A stretch of DNA of 64,000 bases. It comes from Herbaspirillum sp. ST 5-3. Its GTDB lineage: Bacteria > Pseudomonadota > Gammaproteobacteria > Burkholderiales > Burkholderiaceae_D. This document shows, piece after piece, positions 53,736-62,085 of the stretch. The stretch covers positions 1 through 64,000 of the forward strand of contig NZ_STGI01000015.1 of NCBI RefSeq assembly GCF_004804275.1. Direction: 5' to 3'. Positions within the stretch are counted from its first letter, which is position 1; every line of letters starts with the position of its first letter. The notes beneath the pieces are model-generated. The model ran no database searches. It was not told where the DNA came from and saw only the letters and a program-made list of their open reading frames with translations. The position numbers and the translations under genes were made by a program.

Positions 53736-54191
53736 ATGAACAAATTACTTGCCGTCCTTGCTTTCGGACTGGCCGCGTTCGGTTTCATCCAGTCGTCGGT
53801 CGCAGCGGAAAAGGGAACCAAGGAAGAAGCTGTTGCACTTGTACAAAAAGCGGTCGCTTACATCAAGGCCAATGGCAAGGAAAAAGCCTATGCCGAATTC
53901 ACCAACGGCACGCAGTTCAAGGATCGTGACCTCTACATCTTCGTCATCAAGTTCGATGGCATGGCGGTGGCGCACGGCGCCAATCCCAAGCTTGTCGACA
54001 AGAACATGTCCGAACTGAAAGACGGCGACGGCAAGCTCTTCGTCAAGGAATTCATTGACGTCGCCAAGGCCAAGGGCAAGGGCTGGGTCGACTACAAATG
54101 GCCGAACCCGGTGACCAAGGTCATCGAGCCGAAGTCCAGCTATGTCGAACGGGTCGACGACACGGTCGTCGCCTGCGGCATCTATAAGTAA
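53736..54191 (+). CDS. Secreted stand-alone single-Cache protein
   Basis: 151 aa with signal MNKLLAVLAFGLAAFGFIQSSVAA. The mature domain is a single Cache (sCache_2) sensor: ALVQKAVAYIKANGKEKAYAEFTN, DLYIFVIKFDGMAVAHGANPKLVDKNM, GWVDYKWPNPVTKVIEPKSSYVERVDDTVVACGIYK. The last two blocks match residues of the C-terminal Cache domain of the chemoreceptor at 22351-23844 (e.g. AHGAN, SxYVERV, VxCG). Without output domain it may be a ligand-binding partner of a receptor. Good promoter and ribosome site predict strong expression; a hairpin follows the stop. Confidence 0.88.
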   Translation: MNKLLAVLAFGLAAFGFIQSSVAAEKGTKEEAVALVQKAVAYIKANGKEKAYAEFTNGTQFKDRDLYIFVIKFDGMAVAHGANPKLVDKNMSELKDGDGKLFVKEFIDVAKAKGKGWVDYKWPNPVTKVIEPKSSYVERVDDTVVACGIYK

Positions 54192-54203
54192 GGCATGACC
54201 CAA

Positions 54204-54225
54204 GGCATGGACGCTCGTCCATGCC
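54204..54225 (+). terminator. Perfect hairpin after the Cache-protein gene
   Basis: GGCATGGACG-CT-CGTCCATGCC is a perfect 10-bp inverted repeat beginning 12 bases past the stop; no long U tract follows, so it may be a weak terminator or an mRNA 3' stabiliser. Confidence 0.6.
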
Positions 54226-54273
54226 TGTCGATGCCTTGCCCGTCATCAGGACGGATCGATTCCGCCTCTCAGG

Positions 54274-54531
54274 TCAGAAGGCCTTCTTGACCACCTTGTC
54301 CAGTGATTTCCCAGGGCGAGAATTCACCACCTCGTCCACCCCACCCGTTTCGCGCAGGTCCGTGTCCACCTGCCCGTTCTGCAGATCAAGATAAGCCTGC
54401 TTCATATCATCCCGCACCACGCTTTCCTGGCTGTCATCGGATTCGTCGCGTTCATGCGGCAGGCGTGGTGTCGGTTCCTGTTTGACGGGCCGTTTGGTCT
54501 TGACCTGATGCTGCTTCAATGCGGTTTTCAT
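54274..54531 (-). CDS. Small charged hypothetical protein, 85 aa
   Basis: ATG 54531 is behind GGGGAAGG; an upstream frame to 54681 adds a Cys/Arg leader. The protein is highly charged, with Arg/Lys-rich N-terminus (KTALKQHQVKTKRPVKQEPTPRLPHERDESDD) and a Gln/Asp C-terminus (QAYLDLQNGQVDTDLRETGGVDEVVNSRPGKSLDKVVKKAF). It is likely unstructured. No family recognised. Convergent with the Cache gene. Confidence 0.65.
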   Translation of the reverse strand: MKTALKQHQVKTKRPVKQEPTPRLPHERDESDDSQESVVRDDMKQAYLDLQNGQVDTDLRETGGVDEVVNSRPGKSLDKVVKKAF

Positions 54532-54738
54532 GGCCTTCCCCCAAGTAATGGCGTGCAATAGAGCTTCGAGCGTGCCCCTCCACAAAGATTCCCCGCAGGC
54601 TCGCGGATAAGTTTCTGCACGGAGAGGCAACATTGCCGCCGGCCTATTCCATTTCGCCACTCTGCATCCGATCAGCAGCAAGTGCGGGAATCATGCCCGC
54701 GCACCTGAGTCCAATCAACTGGCGATGTGCGCTGGGAC

Positions 54739-57336
54739 ATGTTTCGGCCAAAGAAGAGCGCTCTACTGGCAGTGCCCGCATCGACGCTCCCCCCGCAAAC
54801 GACCACGTCGGTTACTGCATTCCCGAAACTCGGGATGGTGAAAGTGATGCAAGACTTTTCAGGCGGCAAAAACGATACGGAGGAACGCGCACTGTTGCGC
54901 TCCATGTTGTCCACGATGCTGGATTCCGTCATCGTGATCAATGAACGTGGCATCGTGGAAACGATGAATCCGGCCGCGGAGAAAATGTTTGGCCTTGATG
55001 TTGGCGAAATGGTGGGCCGCAATATCAGCGAATTGATGCCGTCACCGCACCGCGAAAACCACAACGAATATCTCGCGCGCTATCTGCGCACCGGCGAAGC
55101 GCGCATCATCGGCAAGAATCGGGAGATGATGGCGCTGCGCAAGGACGGCACGGTGTTTCCGATCGAGCTGGCGGTCAGCGAAATGATGATCGGCGGCCAA
55201 CGCAAGTTCACGGGCGTGATTCGCGACATTACCGAACGCAAGCGCAGCGAGGAAGCGCAGGCGGATCTGGACCAGCGCTTTCGTGCCGTCTATGAAAACG
55301 CTGCAATCGGCATTGCCGTGCTCTCGCCTGAAAAGCAATTCCTTTATGTCAATCGCAAACTCACCCAGATCGTCGGCTATTCGCAGGAGGAAATGCTGGG
55401 CCGATCCACCGATGAGTTCGCGTATCCGGACGACATCGTGATGGGCGAAGAGCAGCGCCGTCGCTTGCTGGCGGGCGAAGAAGACAGCGTCCAGGTCGAG
55501 AGGCGCTTCCGGCGCAAGGACGGTACAACGATCTGGGTGGACGCCAACGTATCCTGCGTGCGCAAGACGAACGGCGATCCGGCCTACATGATCGCAGTCA
55601 TCGAAGATGTGAGCATGCGCAAGTCCGCCGAAGAAGCGCTGCAGAAGAGCAAGCAGGACCTGGACGTGGCGCTCGAAGGCGCGAATGTCCATTTATGGCA
55701 TCTCGACTGCGCCGCACGCGTGGTGCATTACCTCGACAAGTTGCCAGAGGCGCTTGGCCTCACTCAGCAGGATGCGCGTCCCGAACTGGACTTCTGGCTG
55801 GCGCTGCTTCATCCGGAAGACCGCGAGCATATCCTGCATTGCCTGGCCGAGGTCGGCCATGCGCCGCCAGGCCCGATGGACAAGGAGCTTCGCGTGCACT
55901 GCATGGATGGCAGCTGGAAGTGGATGTTCGTGCGGGCGCAAGTGGTGGAGCGCGACGACAAGGGCATGCCGTTGCGCGTGGCCGGCACCTGCCTCGACAT
56001 CACCGAGCGCAAGCTGGCGGAAGAAAAGATGCTGCTGCTTGCGCAGCATGATGCTTTGACCGCTTTGCCGAACCGGGCGCTGACCAGGGAACTGGGCGAG
56101 CGCGTGCTGGCATCAGCGCGGCGCGACGGCCTGCGCAGCGCAGTGTTGTTCGTCGATCTCGACCGCTTCAAGCCGATCAACGACACCTATGGCCATGATG
56201 CCGGCGACGCTGTGTTGCGGGAAGTGGCGGCACGCCTGTCGCACTGCATTCGCGCGGAGGATGTGGTTGGCCGGATCGGCGGCGACGAATTCATGATCGT
56301 GCTGGCCGATGTCGACGGCGCACGGGGCGCAGCGCATGTGGCGGCGCAATGCATCGCGTTGCTCCGCCAGCCCTGTCTGCACGGAGAACTCTCCTTGCAG
56401 ATATCGTCGAGCATCGGCATCAGCCTGTTTCCGGCTGACGGCAACGATATCGACACGCTGATCAAGAATGCCGATACTGCGATGTACCACGCGAAGGAAA
56501 TGGGACGTGACAATTACCAGTTCTTCACCGGCGAACTGAACCGGCGCGCGGCCAGTGCATTGAGCCTGGAAAGCCGCATGCGCAGCGGGCTTCAGAAGCA
56601 TCAGTTCAGACTGTATTACCAGCCAGTCGTCGAAATCGATTCGGGCGCGGTGATTTGCGCGGAAGCGCTGCTGCGCTGGCCCGATTCGGGTGTTGCGCCC
56701 GACCAGTTCATTCCGGTGGCGGAATGCACCGGACTCATCAACCAGCTGGGCGAGTGGGCGCTCAACGAGGCATGCCGCCAGCAGGGCGCGTGGCAGGCAA
56801 GAGGTGTCGGCGATATCCCCGTGTCGGTCAACATATCGACTGCGCAGTTCAGGCAGCCGGGATTCCGCTGCATGGTGGAGCGCGCGATGAAGGAGAGCGG
56901 CATCGCGCCTTACCGGCTGCGGCTCGAGATCGGGGAGAACGTGCTGCTCCAGAATTTTTCCTCGGTCGTGAACACGCTGCGCGCGCTCAGGCAGCTCGGC
57001 CTGCATGTGGTGCTCGATGATTTCGGCAAGGGATACTCGAGCTTGTCTTATCTGAAACAACTGCCGGTCGACGCCATCAAGATCGACAAGGACTTCGTTC
57101 ACAATCTCAACAACGACCGCGGCAACATGGCAATCGCCGCGGCCATCATCCATATCGGCAAGGAGCTGGGGCTGCAGGTGATCGCCGAGGGCATCGAGAC
57201 GGATGCGATCATGCAATCGCTGCATGCGCGCCACTGCGAAGCGATGCAGGGATTCTATGTCTGCGAGCCGCTCGCCAACGCCGAATTCGAGGACTGGTAC
57301 CGCAGTCATGCCGGCGTGGCAATGACCCAGGGTTGA
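54739..57336 (+). CDS. PAS-PAS-PAS-GGDEF-EAL c-di-GMP signalling protein
   Basis: 865 aa. Start is uncertain: ATG 54739 is used; GTG 54727, ATG 54835 and ATG 54847 are alternatives. No transmembrane helix. PAS 1 (~55-175, LDSVIVINERGIVETMNPAAEKMFG), PAS 2 (~180-300, AIGIAVLSPEKQFLYVNRKLTQIVGY), a diverged PAS/PAC (~305-430), then GGDEF (~430-600, intact active site GGDEF at 514-518), EAL (~615-850, EAL at 642-644, DDFGKGYSSLSYLKQLPVDAIKIDK). Both catalytic signatures are intact, so it may make and break c-di-GMP. A cytosolic sensor with unknown ligand. Preceded by a divergent small gene. Confidence 0.93.
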   Translation: MFRPKKSALLAVPASTLPPQTTTSVTAFPKLGMVKVMQDFSGGKNDTEERALLRSMLSTMLDSVIVINERGIVETMNPAAEKMFGLDVGEMVGRNISELMPSPHRENHNEYLARYLRTGEARIIGKNREMMALRKDGTVFPIELAVSEMMIGGQRKFTGVIRDITERKRSEEAQADLDQRFRAVYENAAIGIAVLSPEKQFLYVNRKLTQIVGYSQEEMLGRSTDEFAYPDDIVMGEEQRRRLLAGEEDSVQVERRFRRKDGTTIWVDANVSCVRKTNGDPAYMIAVIEDVSMRKSAEEALQKSKQDLDVALEGANVHLWHLDCAARVVHYLDKLPEALGLTQQDARPELDFWLALLHPEDREHILHCLAEVGHAPPGPMDKELRVHCMDGSWKWMFVRAQVVERDDKGMPLRVAGTCLDITERKLAEEKMLLLAQHDALTALPNRALTRELGERVLASARRDGLRSAVLFVDLDRFKPINDTYGHDAGDAVLREVAARLSHCIRAEDVVGRIGGDEFMIVLADVDGARGAAHVAAQCIALLRQPCLHGELSLQISSSIGISLFPADGNDIDTLIKNADTAMYHAKEMGRDNYQFFTGELNRRAASALSLESRMRSGLQKHQFRLYYQPVVEIDSGAVICAEALLRWPDSGVAPDQFIPVAECTGLINQLGEWALNEACRQQGAWQARGVGDIPVSVNISTAQFRQPGFRCMVERAMKESGIAPYRLRLEIGENVLLQNFSSVVNTLRALRQLGLHVVLDDFGKGYSSLSYLKQLPVDAIKIDKDFVHNLNNDRGNMAIAAAIIHIGKELGLQVIAEGIETDAIMQSLHARHCEAMQGFYVCEPLANAEFEDWYRSHAGVAMTQG

Positions 57337-57439
57337 ATGTTCTGCAACTGTTGCTGCACACGATACTCCTGTAGGATGGCACCCGTGCGGCGCATCGGCC
57401 GCGAGAATCATTCAACACTTTGCCCTGAGGTCCGGCATC

Positions 57440-58024
57440 ATGCCCTACAAAATCGATAGCGAATTCCACCGAGACAAAGCGCGCGCCCTGCTCGCCGACG
57501 CCGAACTGATTTTTGACGAAGCCGCCGTGCAGCAAGCCGTCGACAAGATCGCGCATGACCTCAACGACCGTTTCAACCACACGGAAGGCGCGGCGTTTCC
57601 GCTGGTGCTGGGCGTGATGGGTGGCGCCGTGGTTTTTTGCGGACAGTTGCTGACGCGCTTGAAGTTTCCGCTGGAGTTCGATTACATGCACGTCACCCGC
57701 TACGGCAGCAAGGACCAGGGCGGAAAGATCGAATGGAAGGTCATCCCGCGCTCGAATGTCGAAGGCCGCACCGTGATCGTATTGGACGACATTCTCGACG
57801 AAGGCGAAACGCTCGCGCATGTGAAGGAGCGCCTGCTCGAGATGGGCGCTGCGGAGGTCGTGCTTGCGGTGTTTGCCGACAAGGATATCGGCAAGACGAA
57901 GCCGGTGGCTGCGGATTATGTGGGACTGGTTTTGCCGAACAAATTCGTGGTCGGCTATGGCATGGATGCCTACGGCTACTGGCGCAACCTGCCTGCGATC
58001 TGGGCGATCAAGACGCAGGGGTAG
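57440..58024 (+). CDS. hpt: Hypoxanthine-guanine phosphoribosyltransferase
   Basis: 194 aa. The PRPP-binding motif is VIVLDDILDEGETLAHVKERL; the flexible loop and N-terminus (ILGVMGGAVVFCGQLLTRL; HVTRYGS) fit type I PRTases of the Hpt/Hgprt branch. Converts hypoxanthine and guanine to IMP and GMP with PRPP, salvage. Longer than E. coli Hpt (178). ATG 57440; ribosome site is weak. Followed by an inverted repeat at 58040-58076. Confidence 0.93.
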   Translation: MPYKIDSEFHRDKARALLADAELIFDEAAVQQAVDKIAHDLNDRFNHTEGAAFPLVLGVMGGAVVFCGQLLTRLKFPLEFDYMHVTRYGSKDQGGKIEWKVIPRSNVEGRTVIVLDDILDEGETLAHVKERLLEMGAAEVVLAVFADKDIGKTKPVAADYVGLVLPNKFVVGYGMDAYGYWRNLPAIWAIKTQG

Positions 58025-58039
58025 TCCGCTAAAAGCTGG

Positions 58040-58076
58040 TGTCCACGGAAGGCATGCCGAGCGTCTTCCGTGGACA
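58040..58076. repeat. TGTCCACGGAAG palindrome between hpt and nitronate monooxygenase
   Basis: TGTCCACGGAAG (58040-58051) and its exact reverse complement CTTCCGTGGACA (58065-58076) flank a 13-base loop. The same arms recur in a larger nested palindrome at 63874-63936, so this is a dispersed family. Lies between convergent genes and may act as a terminator. Confidence 0.8.
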
Positions 58077-58084
58077 TCAACCCC

Positions 58085-59056
58085 TTACAGCGCCAACCGC
58101 TTGCGCGCTGCCATGTACTCCGCCTTCAGCTTTTCCACCACTTCCGCCACGCTCAGCACCTGGTCCATCAGGCCGACGCCTTGACCGGCGCCCCAGATGT
58201 CGCGCCAGGCCTTGGCCTTGCTGTTGCCACCGGAGCCGAAATTCATCTTCGACTTGTCGGCGACCGGCAGGTCGTCCGGATCGAGGCCGGCGGCAATGAT
58301 CGATTTCTTCAGATAGTTGCCGTGCACGCCGGTGAACAGGTTGGTGTACACGATGTCGGCCGCGGTCGAGTCGATGATCATCTGGCGATAGGCCTCGTCG
58401 ACATTGGCTTCCCTGGTCGCCAGCCAGCGTGATCCGATGTAGGCGAAATCCGCGCCCATGGCTTGCGCCGCGAGGATCGCATCGCCGCTGGCGATCGAGC
58501 CGGACAAGGCGATCAAGCCGTTGAAGAACTTGCGCACTTCGCCCACCAGCGCGAACGGCGACAGCGTACCCGCATGACCGCCTGCCCCGGCCGCGACCAG
58601 GATCAGGCCGTCGACGCCCGCCTCCAGCGCCTTCTCCGCATGACGGATCGAGATCACGTCATGCATCACGATGCCGCCGTAGCTGTGGATCGCGTCCAGC
58701 ATTTCCTTCGGCGGCGCGCGCAGGCTGGAAATGATGATCGGCACCTGGTGCTTGACGCAGACTTCCACGTCGTGCGCGAGGCGGTCGTTGGATTGATGCA
58801 CGATCTGGTTCACTGCAAACGGTGCAACCTTGGCACCGGGGTGTGCTTGCCGGAAGGCGTCGAGGTCGGCCTTCATGTCGGTCAGCCAGGTATCGAGCAT
58901 TTCCGCCGGCCGGGCATTCAATGCGGGGAATGAACCGACGATGCCCGCCTTGCATTGAGCCTTGACCAGCTCGGGTCCGCTGGCGATGAACATCGGCGAA
59001 GCGATGACGGGCAGGCTCAGGTTTTGCAGGGCTGCCGGGATACGATTACCACTCAT
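58085..59056 (-). CDS. Nitronate monooxygenase (2-nitropropane dioxygenase family)
   Basis: 323 aa from ATG 59056, behind AAAGGAG. FMN-barrel features: LPVIASPMFIASGPELVKAQCKAGIVGSFPALNARP, SRPPKEML-like LRAPPKEMLDAIHSYGG, and GLILVAAGAGGHAGTLSPFALVGEVR, with GSIASGDAILAAQAMGADFAYIGSRWLATREA. Oxidises alkyl nitronates (or propionate-3-nitronate) to carbonyl and nitrite using FMN; several members have other substrates. Divergent from the TetR gene across 172 bases that hold a palindrome. Confidence 0.92.
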   Translation of the reverse strand: MSGNRIPAALQNLSLPVIASPMFIASGPELVKAQCKAGIVGSFPALNARPAEMLDTWLTDMKADLDAFRQAHPGAKVAPFAVNQIVHQSNDRLAHDVEVCVKHQVPIIISSLRAPPKEMLDAIHSYGGIVMHDVISIRHAEKALEAGVDGLILVAAGAGGHAGTLSPFALVGEVRKFFNGLIALSGSIASGDAILAAQAMGADFAYIGSRWLATREANVDEAYRQMIIDSTAADIVYTNLFTGVHGNYLKKSIIAAGLDPDDLPVADKSKMNFGSGGNSKAKAWRDIWGAGQGVGLMDQVLSVAEVVEKLKAEYMAARKRLAL

Positions 59057-59196
59057 GGAAACTCCTTTGGTTAGGCATGAATGTCCGGCGCGATAGGAAT
59101 GCATACCGGTGCCACTGACACTCATTGCGAAATTTTCAACACGCTTCTCGGAAATCCGATTGCGTTTTTCTGCATTCTGTTTATGATGTTATCAGA

Positions 59197-59211
59197 AAAA
59201 ACAATGTTTTT
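59197..59211. promoter_or_regulatory. Putative TetR operator
   Basis: AAAAACA-A-TGTTTTT, a perfect 15-bp inverted repeat, lies 17 bases before the TetR ATG and in the divergent promoter region of nitronate monooxygenase. TetR regulators bind such palindromes; this is the only one in the gap that I see. Confidence 0.45.
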
Positions 59212-59228
59212 GTCAAACGGATTTTTGA

Positions 59229-59924
59229 ATGAAACCCAGAAAACAAGCTGTTGGCGAGCGTGCTCCGATCGACTTCCGCCAGGCCCAGGAAGACCTGCGC
59301 GTCAACCTGCGCCAGGGAATGCTGGACGCCGCGACGCGTCTGCTGACCGAGGAAGGTCCGTCTGCGCTGACGGTGCGGCGCGTGGCCGATGCAGTCAACT
59401 GCTCGACCACCCTGCTCTACTCTTTGTTCGGTGGCAAGGACGGGCTGGCCAATGAGCTGTATCTCGAAGGCTTCGCGCGACTGAAGCAGGAATTCGCCGC
59501 CGCGAACGCACAGCCTGCGAAAGGCAAGGACAACAAGGACGGGCTAGCGCCGCTGCTGCAACATGCGCGCATCTATCACCAGTATGCGAAGCGCAACCCG
59601 AGCTACTACATGGTGATGTTCGGCGACGCGATCGCCGGCTTCGTGCCGCCGGTCGAGTCGCGCAAGAAGGCGTGGGAATCGCTCGCGGCCCTGATCGACA
59701 CCTTCGAGCAAGTCATGCAGAGCGGCGCGCTGCCGCCGTCCAATCCGACCGCCGCCGCGCGCCTGTTGTGGGCCGCGATGCACGGCGCGGTCAGCCTGGA
59801 ACTCAAGGGCTACTACCTCAAGAGCGAGCGCGCCGATGAACTGTTCGACGCCGCCGTGAACGCCGTGCTGCGTTCGCTGCAAATGGGCCCCGCGGATTCC
59901 AAAGAGACACCATCAAAACGATAA
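59229..59924 (+). CDS. TetR/AcrR-family transcriptional regulator
   Basis: 231 aa. N-terminal HTH (~25-80, AATRLLTEEGPSALTVRRVADAVNCSTTLLYSLFGGKDGLANELYLEGF) has the TetR helix-turn-helix spacing; the C-terminal ~120 residues (WHG-like, ARIYHQYAKRNPSYYMVMFGDA; AARLLWAAMHGAVSLELKGYY) bind ligand. The WHG domain occurs in regulators of fatty acid or aromatic CoA genes. First of three genes with the dienoyl-CoA isomerase-like gene 20 bases downstream; it probably represses the unit and itself. Confidence 0.9.
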   Translation: MKPRKQAVGERAPIDFRQAQEDLRVNLRQGMLDAATRLLTEEGPSALTVRRVADAVNCSTTLLYSLFGGKDGLANELYLEGFARLKQEFAAANAQPAKGKDNKDGLAPLLQHARIYHQYAKRNPSYYMVMFGDAIAGFVPPVESRKKAWESLAALIDTFEQVMQSGALPPSNPTAAARLLWAAMHGAVSLELKGYYLKSERADELFDAAVNAVLRSLQMGPADSKETPSKR

Positions 59925-59944
59925 CGACAAGCAAAGGAGCCGTC

Positions 59945-60802
59945 ATGCCGTATCAATGCTTTGAACTCAGCATCACCGACAAAATCGCCCACCTCGTGCT
60001 CAACCGTCCCGCGGCGCTGAACACGATGCAGCCGGTCATGTGGCGCGAACTCACCGAGATCCTGCAGGAGCTGCAGCGCAACGCACCGGCACGCGCGCTG
60101 GTCATCTCCTCGACCGGCAAGCACTTCACCGCCGGCATGTCGCTCGATGTCTTCGCGGGCGAGTCGAACGTGTCGATCAACGACAGCACCGCCGGCGGAC
60201 GCGCCAACGTCGTGCCCGTGCTGGAAGACATGCAACGCGTGTTCAACCTGATCGAAGACTTGCGCATGCCGGTCATCGCCGCCATCCAGGGCGGCTGCAT
60301 CGGCGGCGGTGTCGACATGATCTGCGCCTGCGACATCCGTCTCTCGACCAGAGATGCCTTCTTCTGCATCCAGGAAATCAACATCGGCATGACCGCCGAC
60401 CTCGGCACCCTGCAGCGCCTGCCCAAACTGATTCCGGAAGGCATGGTGCACGAACTCGCCTACACCGGCCGCCGCCTGCCGGCGCAACGCGCACTCGCAG
60501 TCGGCCTGGTCAACGACGTGTTCGACACGCAAGAAGCAATGCTCGAAGCCGCCATGCAAATGGCGCGCGAAATCGCCGAGAAGCCGCCGGTCGCCATCTG
60601 GGGCAGCAAGCAAGCGATCCATTACGCGCGCGACCATTCCACGCAAGACGCGCTGCGCCAGATGGGCTGGCTGCAATCCGGCATCTGGCGCACCGGCAAC
60701 CTCGTCGAATCCTTCCTGGCCAAACAGCAAGGGCGCGCCCCCAACTTCGACGACCTGCCTCCACTGCACTCCTTCGCCGAAACGAAGTATGAATTGAAGT
60801 AA
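59945..60802 (+). CDS. Crotonase-fold enzyme resembling delta3,5-delta2,4-dienoyl-CoA isomerase
   Basis: 285 aa; ATG 59945 behind AAAGGAG. Crotonase CoA-binding motifs: VLNRPAALNTM, SSTGKHFTAGMSLDVFAGE, AIQGGCIGGGVDMICACDIR, and CIQEINIGMTADLGTLQRLPKLIPEGM. The last block closely parallels ECH1 (dienoyl-CoA isomerase), including the extra catalytic-type Asp in MTADLGTLQRLP and the Glu in QEINIG, rather than the Glu pair of enoyl-CoA hydratase. Moves double bonds in fatty acids with odd positions. Followed by the reductase-like SDR after 373 bases that contain a repeat. Confidence 0.85.
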   Translation: MPYQCFELSITDKIAHLVLNRPAALNTMQPVMWRELTEILQELQRNAPARALVISSTGKHFTAGMSLDVFAGESNVSINDSTAGGRANVVPVLEDMQRVFNLIEDLRMPVIAAIQGGCIGGGVDMICACDIRLSTRDAFFCIQEINIGMTADLGTLQRLPKLIPEGMVHELAYTGRRLPAQRALAVGLVNDVFDTQEAMLEAAMQMAREIAEKPPVAIWGSKQAIHYARDHSTQDALRQMGWLQSGIWRTGNLVESFLAKQQGRAPNFDDLPPLHSFAETKYELK

Positions 60803-60908
60803 AAAACGACGGTCAAATAGTCACGCAGTACATATTGCGAAAACACAGCGCCGTTCCAGCTGGATGAGATAGCACATAGAGGCTGTCGCTTTTCCACGCT
60901 GTGAGCTG

Positions 60909-61077
60909 CCGGCAAATCGGGTACCGAAGCGGATAAAGAAGCGAAACATGTCTGAGCCGAAGGCGAGTTGGTTTCGCTTCCCGCTTCGGCACCCGATTTG
61001 CCGGGAACCCCGCAGGGGCAGCGAGGCGCGGTCGCCTTTCTTTGCTCACTTTCTTTGGCGAAGCAAAGAAAGTGAGC
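60909..61077. repeat. Composite palindromic intergenic element
   Basis: Two inverted repeats. One is imperfect: arm 60909-60947 (CCGGCAAATCGGGTACCGAAGCGG...) and arm 60971-61004, which are reverse-complementary apart from a 5-base insertion and one mismatch. The other is perfect: GCTCACTTTCTTTG (61044-61057) and CAAAGAAAGTGAGC (61064-61077), loop GCGAAG. The intergenic stretch 60803-61175 has no ORF otherwise. The TTTCTTTG-type palindrome resembles intergenic repeats common in Burkholderiales, Xanthomonads and pseudomonads. Confidence 0.75.
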
Positions 61078-61175
61078 GGCCGCCGGGCCGCCCCCGGCAA
61101 GCCTCCACGGAGAACCCCCAGCACCGTATCACCGAAGAAAAAACCCCCGCCCACCACCAGAAAAAGGAGAAAAAG

Positions 61176-62078
61176 ATGTTCCAACCGAAGCTCATGCAAG
61201 GCAAACGCATCCTCGTCACCGGCGGCGGCACCGGCCTCGGCCGCGCGATGGCGGAAAAATACCTCTCCCTCGGCGCCGACCTCTACATCTGCGGCCGCCG
61301 CAAACCGGTATGCGATGACACCGCCGCCGAAATGATGGCCCAATACGGCGGCAGCGTGAAAACCTTCGGCATCGACATTCGCGATGCGGCAGCAGTGGAC
61401 GACATGGTGGAACAGATCTTCGCCGACGGTCCGCTCACCGGCCTGGTCAACAACGCCGCCGGCAACTTCATCTCGCCCACATCGGCTCTGTCGCCACGCG
61501 GCTTCGACGCCATCGCCAACATCGTCATGCACGGCACCTTCTACGTCACGCACGCGGTCGGCAAACGCTGGGTCGAGATGGCGGCGAAAGGACAATGGAA
61601 GCCCGAAGACGGCTACCGCAGCGTGGTCTCGATCATCGTAACCTGGGTGCTGAACGGCGGCCCCTTTGTCGTGCCGTCGGCGATGAGCAAATCCGCGATC
61701 CATGCGATGACCATGTCGCTGGCGACCGAATGGGCGCAATACGGCGTCCGCCTCAATGCCATCGGGCCGGGAGAGATCCCGACCGAAGGCATGAGCAAGC
61801 GTCTGAACCCCGGCGAAGCGCCGGGCGCGCGTTCGGCCAAAATCAATCCGATGGGCCGCGCCGGCAAGATGGAAGAATTGCAAAACCTCGCGACCTTCCT
61901 GATGGCCGGCGGCTGCGACTGGCTGACCGGCCAGGCAATCATGATGGACGGCGGCAATCACCTCGCCACCGGCGGCAATTTCTACGAGCTGCGTTCGTGG
62001 ACGCCGGAGCAGTGGAAGGAAGCGCGCGACCGCATCGAGGCGCAGAACAAGAAGGACCGCGAGCAGCGCACGGCCTGA
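61176..62078 (+). CDS. SDR oxidoreductase resembling DECR1-type 2,4-dienoyl-CoA reductase
   Basis: 300 aa; ATG 61176 (site AAAAAGGAG). NADP Rossmann start ILVTGGGTGLGRAMAEKYLSLGADLYICGRR, then NNAAGNFISPTSALSPRGFDAI and FVVPSAMSKSAIHAMTMSLATEWAQYGVRLNAIGPGEIPTEG. The latter blocks follow the mitochondrial DECR1 sequence (NNAAGNF; FVVPSASAKAGVEAM; RLDP), including Ser and Lys of FVVPS-x3-K, but the residue in the place of DECR1 Tyr199 is Trp (IVTWVLNGG). It should reduce 2,4-dienoyl-CoA esters with NADPH, unless the missing Tyr changes the chemistry. Works with the isomerase upstream. Confidence 0.85.
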   Translation: MFQPKLMQGKRILVTGGGTGLGRAMAEKYLSLGADLYICGRRKPVCDDTAAEMMAQYGGSVKTFGIDIRDAAAVDDMVEQIFADGPLTGLVNNAAGNFISPTSALSPRGFDAIANIVMHGTFYVTHAVGKRWVEMAAKGQWKPEDGYRSVVSIIVTWVLNGGPFVVPSAMSKSAIHAMTMSLATEWAQYGVRLNAIGPGEIPTEGMSKRLNPGEAPGARSAKINPMGRAGKMEELQNLATFLMAGGCDWLTGQAIMMDGGNHLATGGNFYELRSWTPEQWKEARDRIEAQNKKDREQRTA

Positions 62079-62085
62079 GCCGCGG

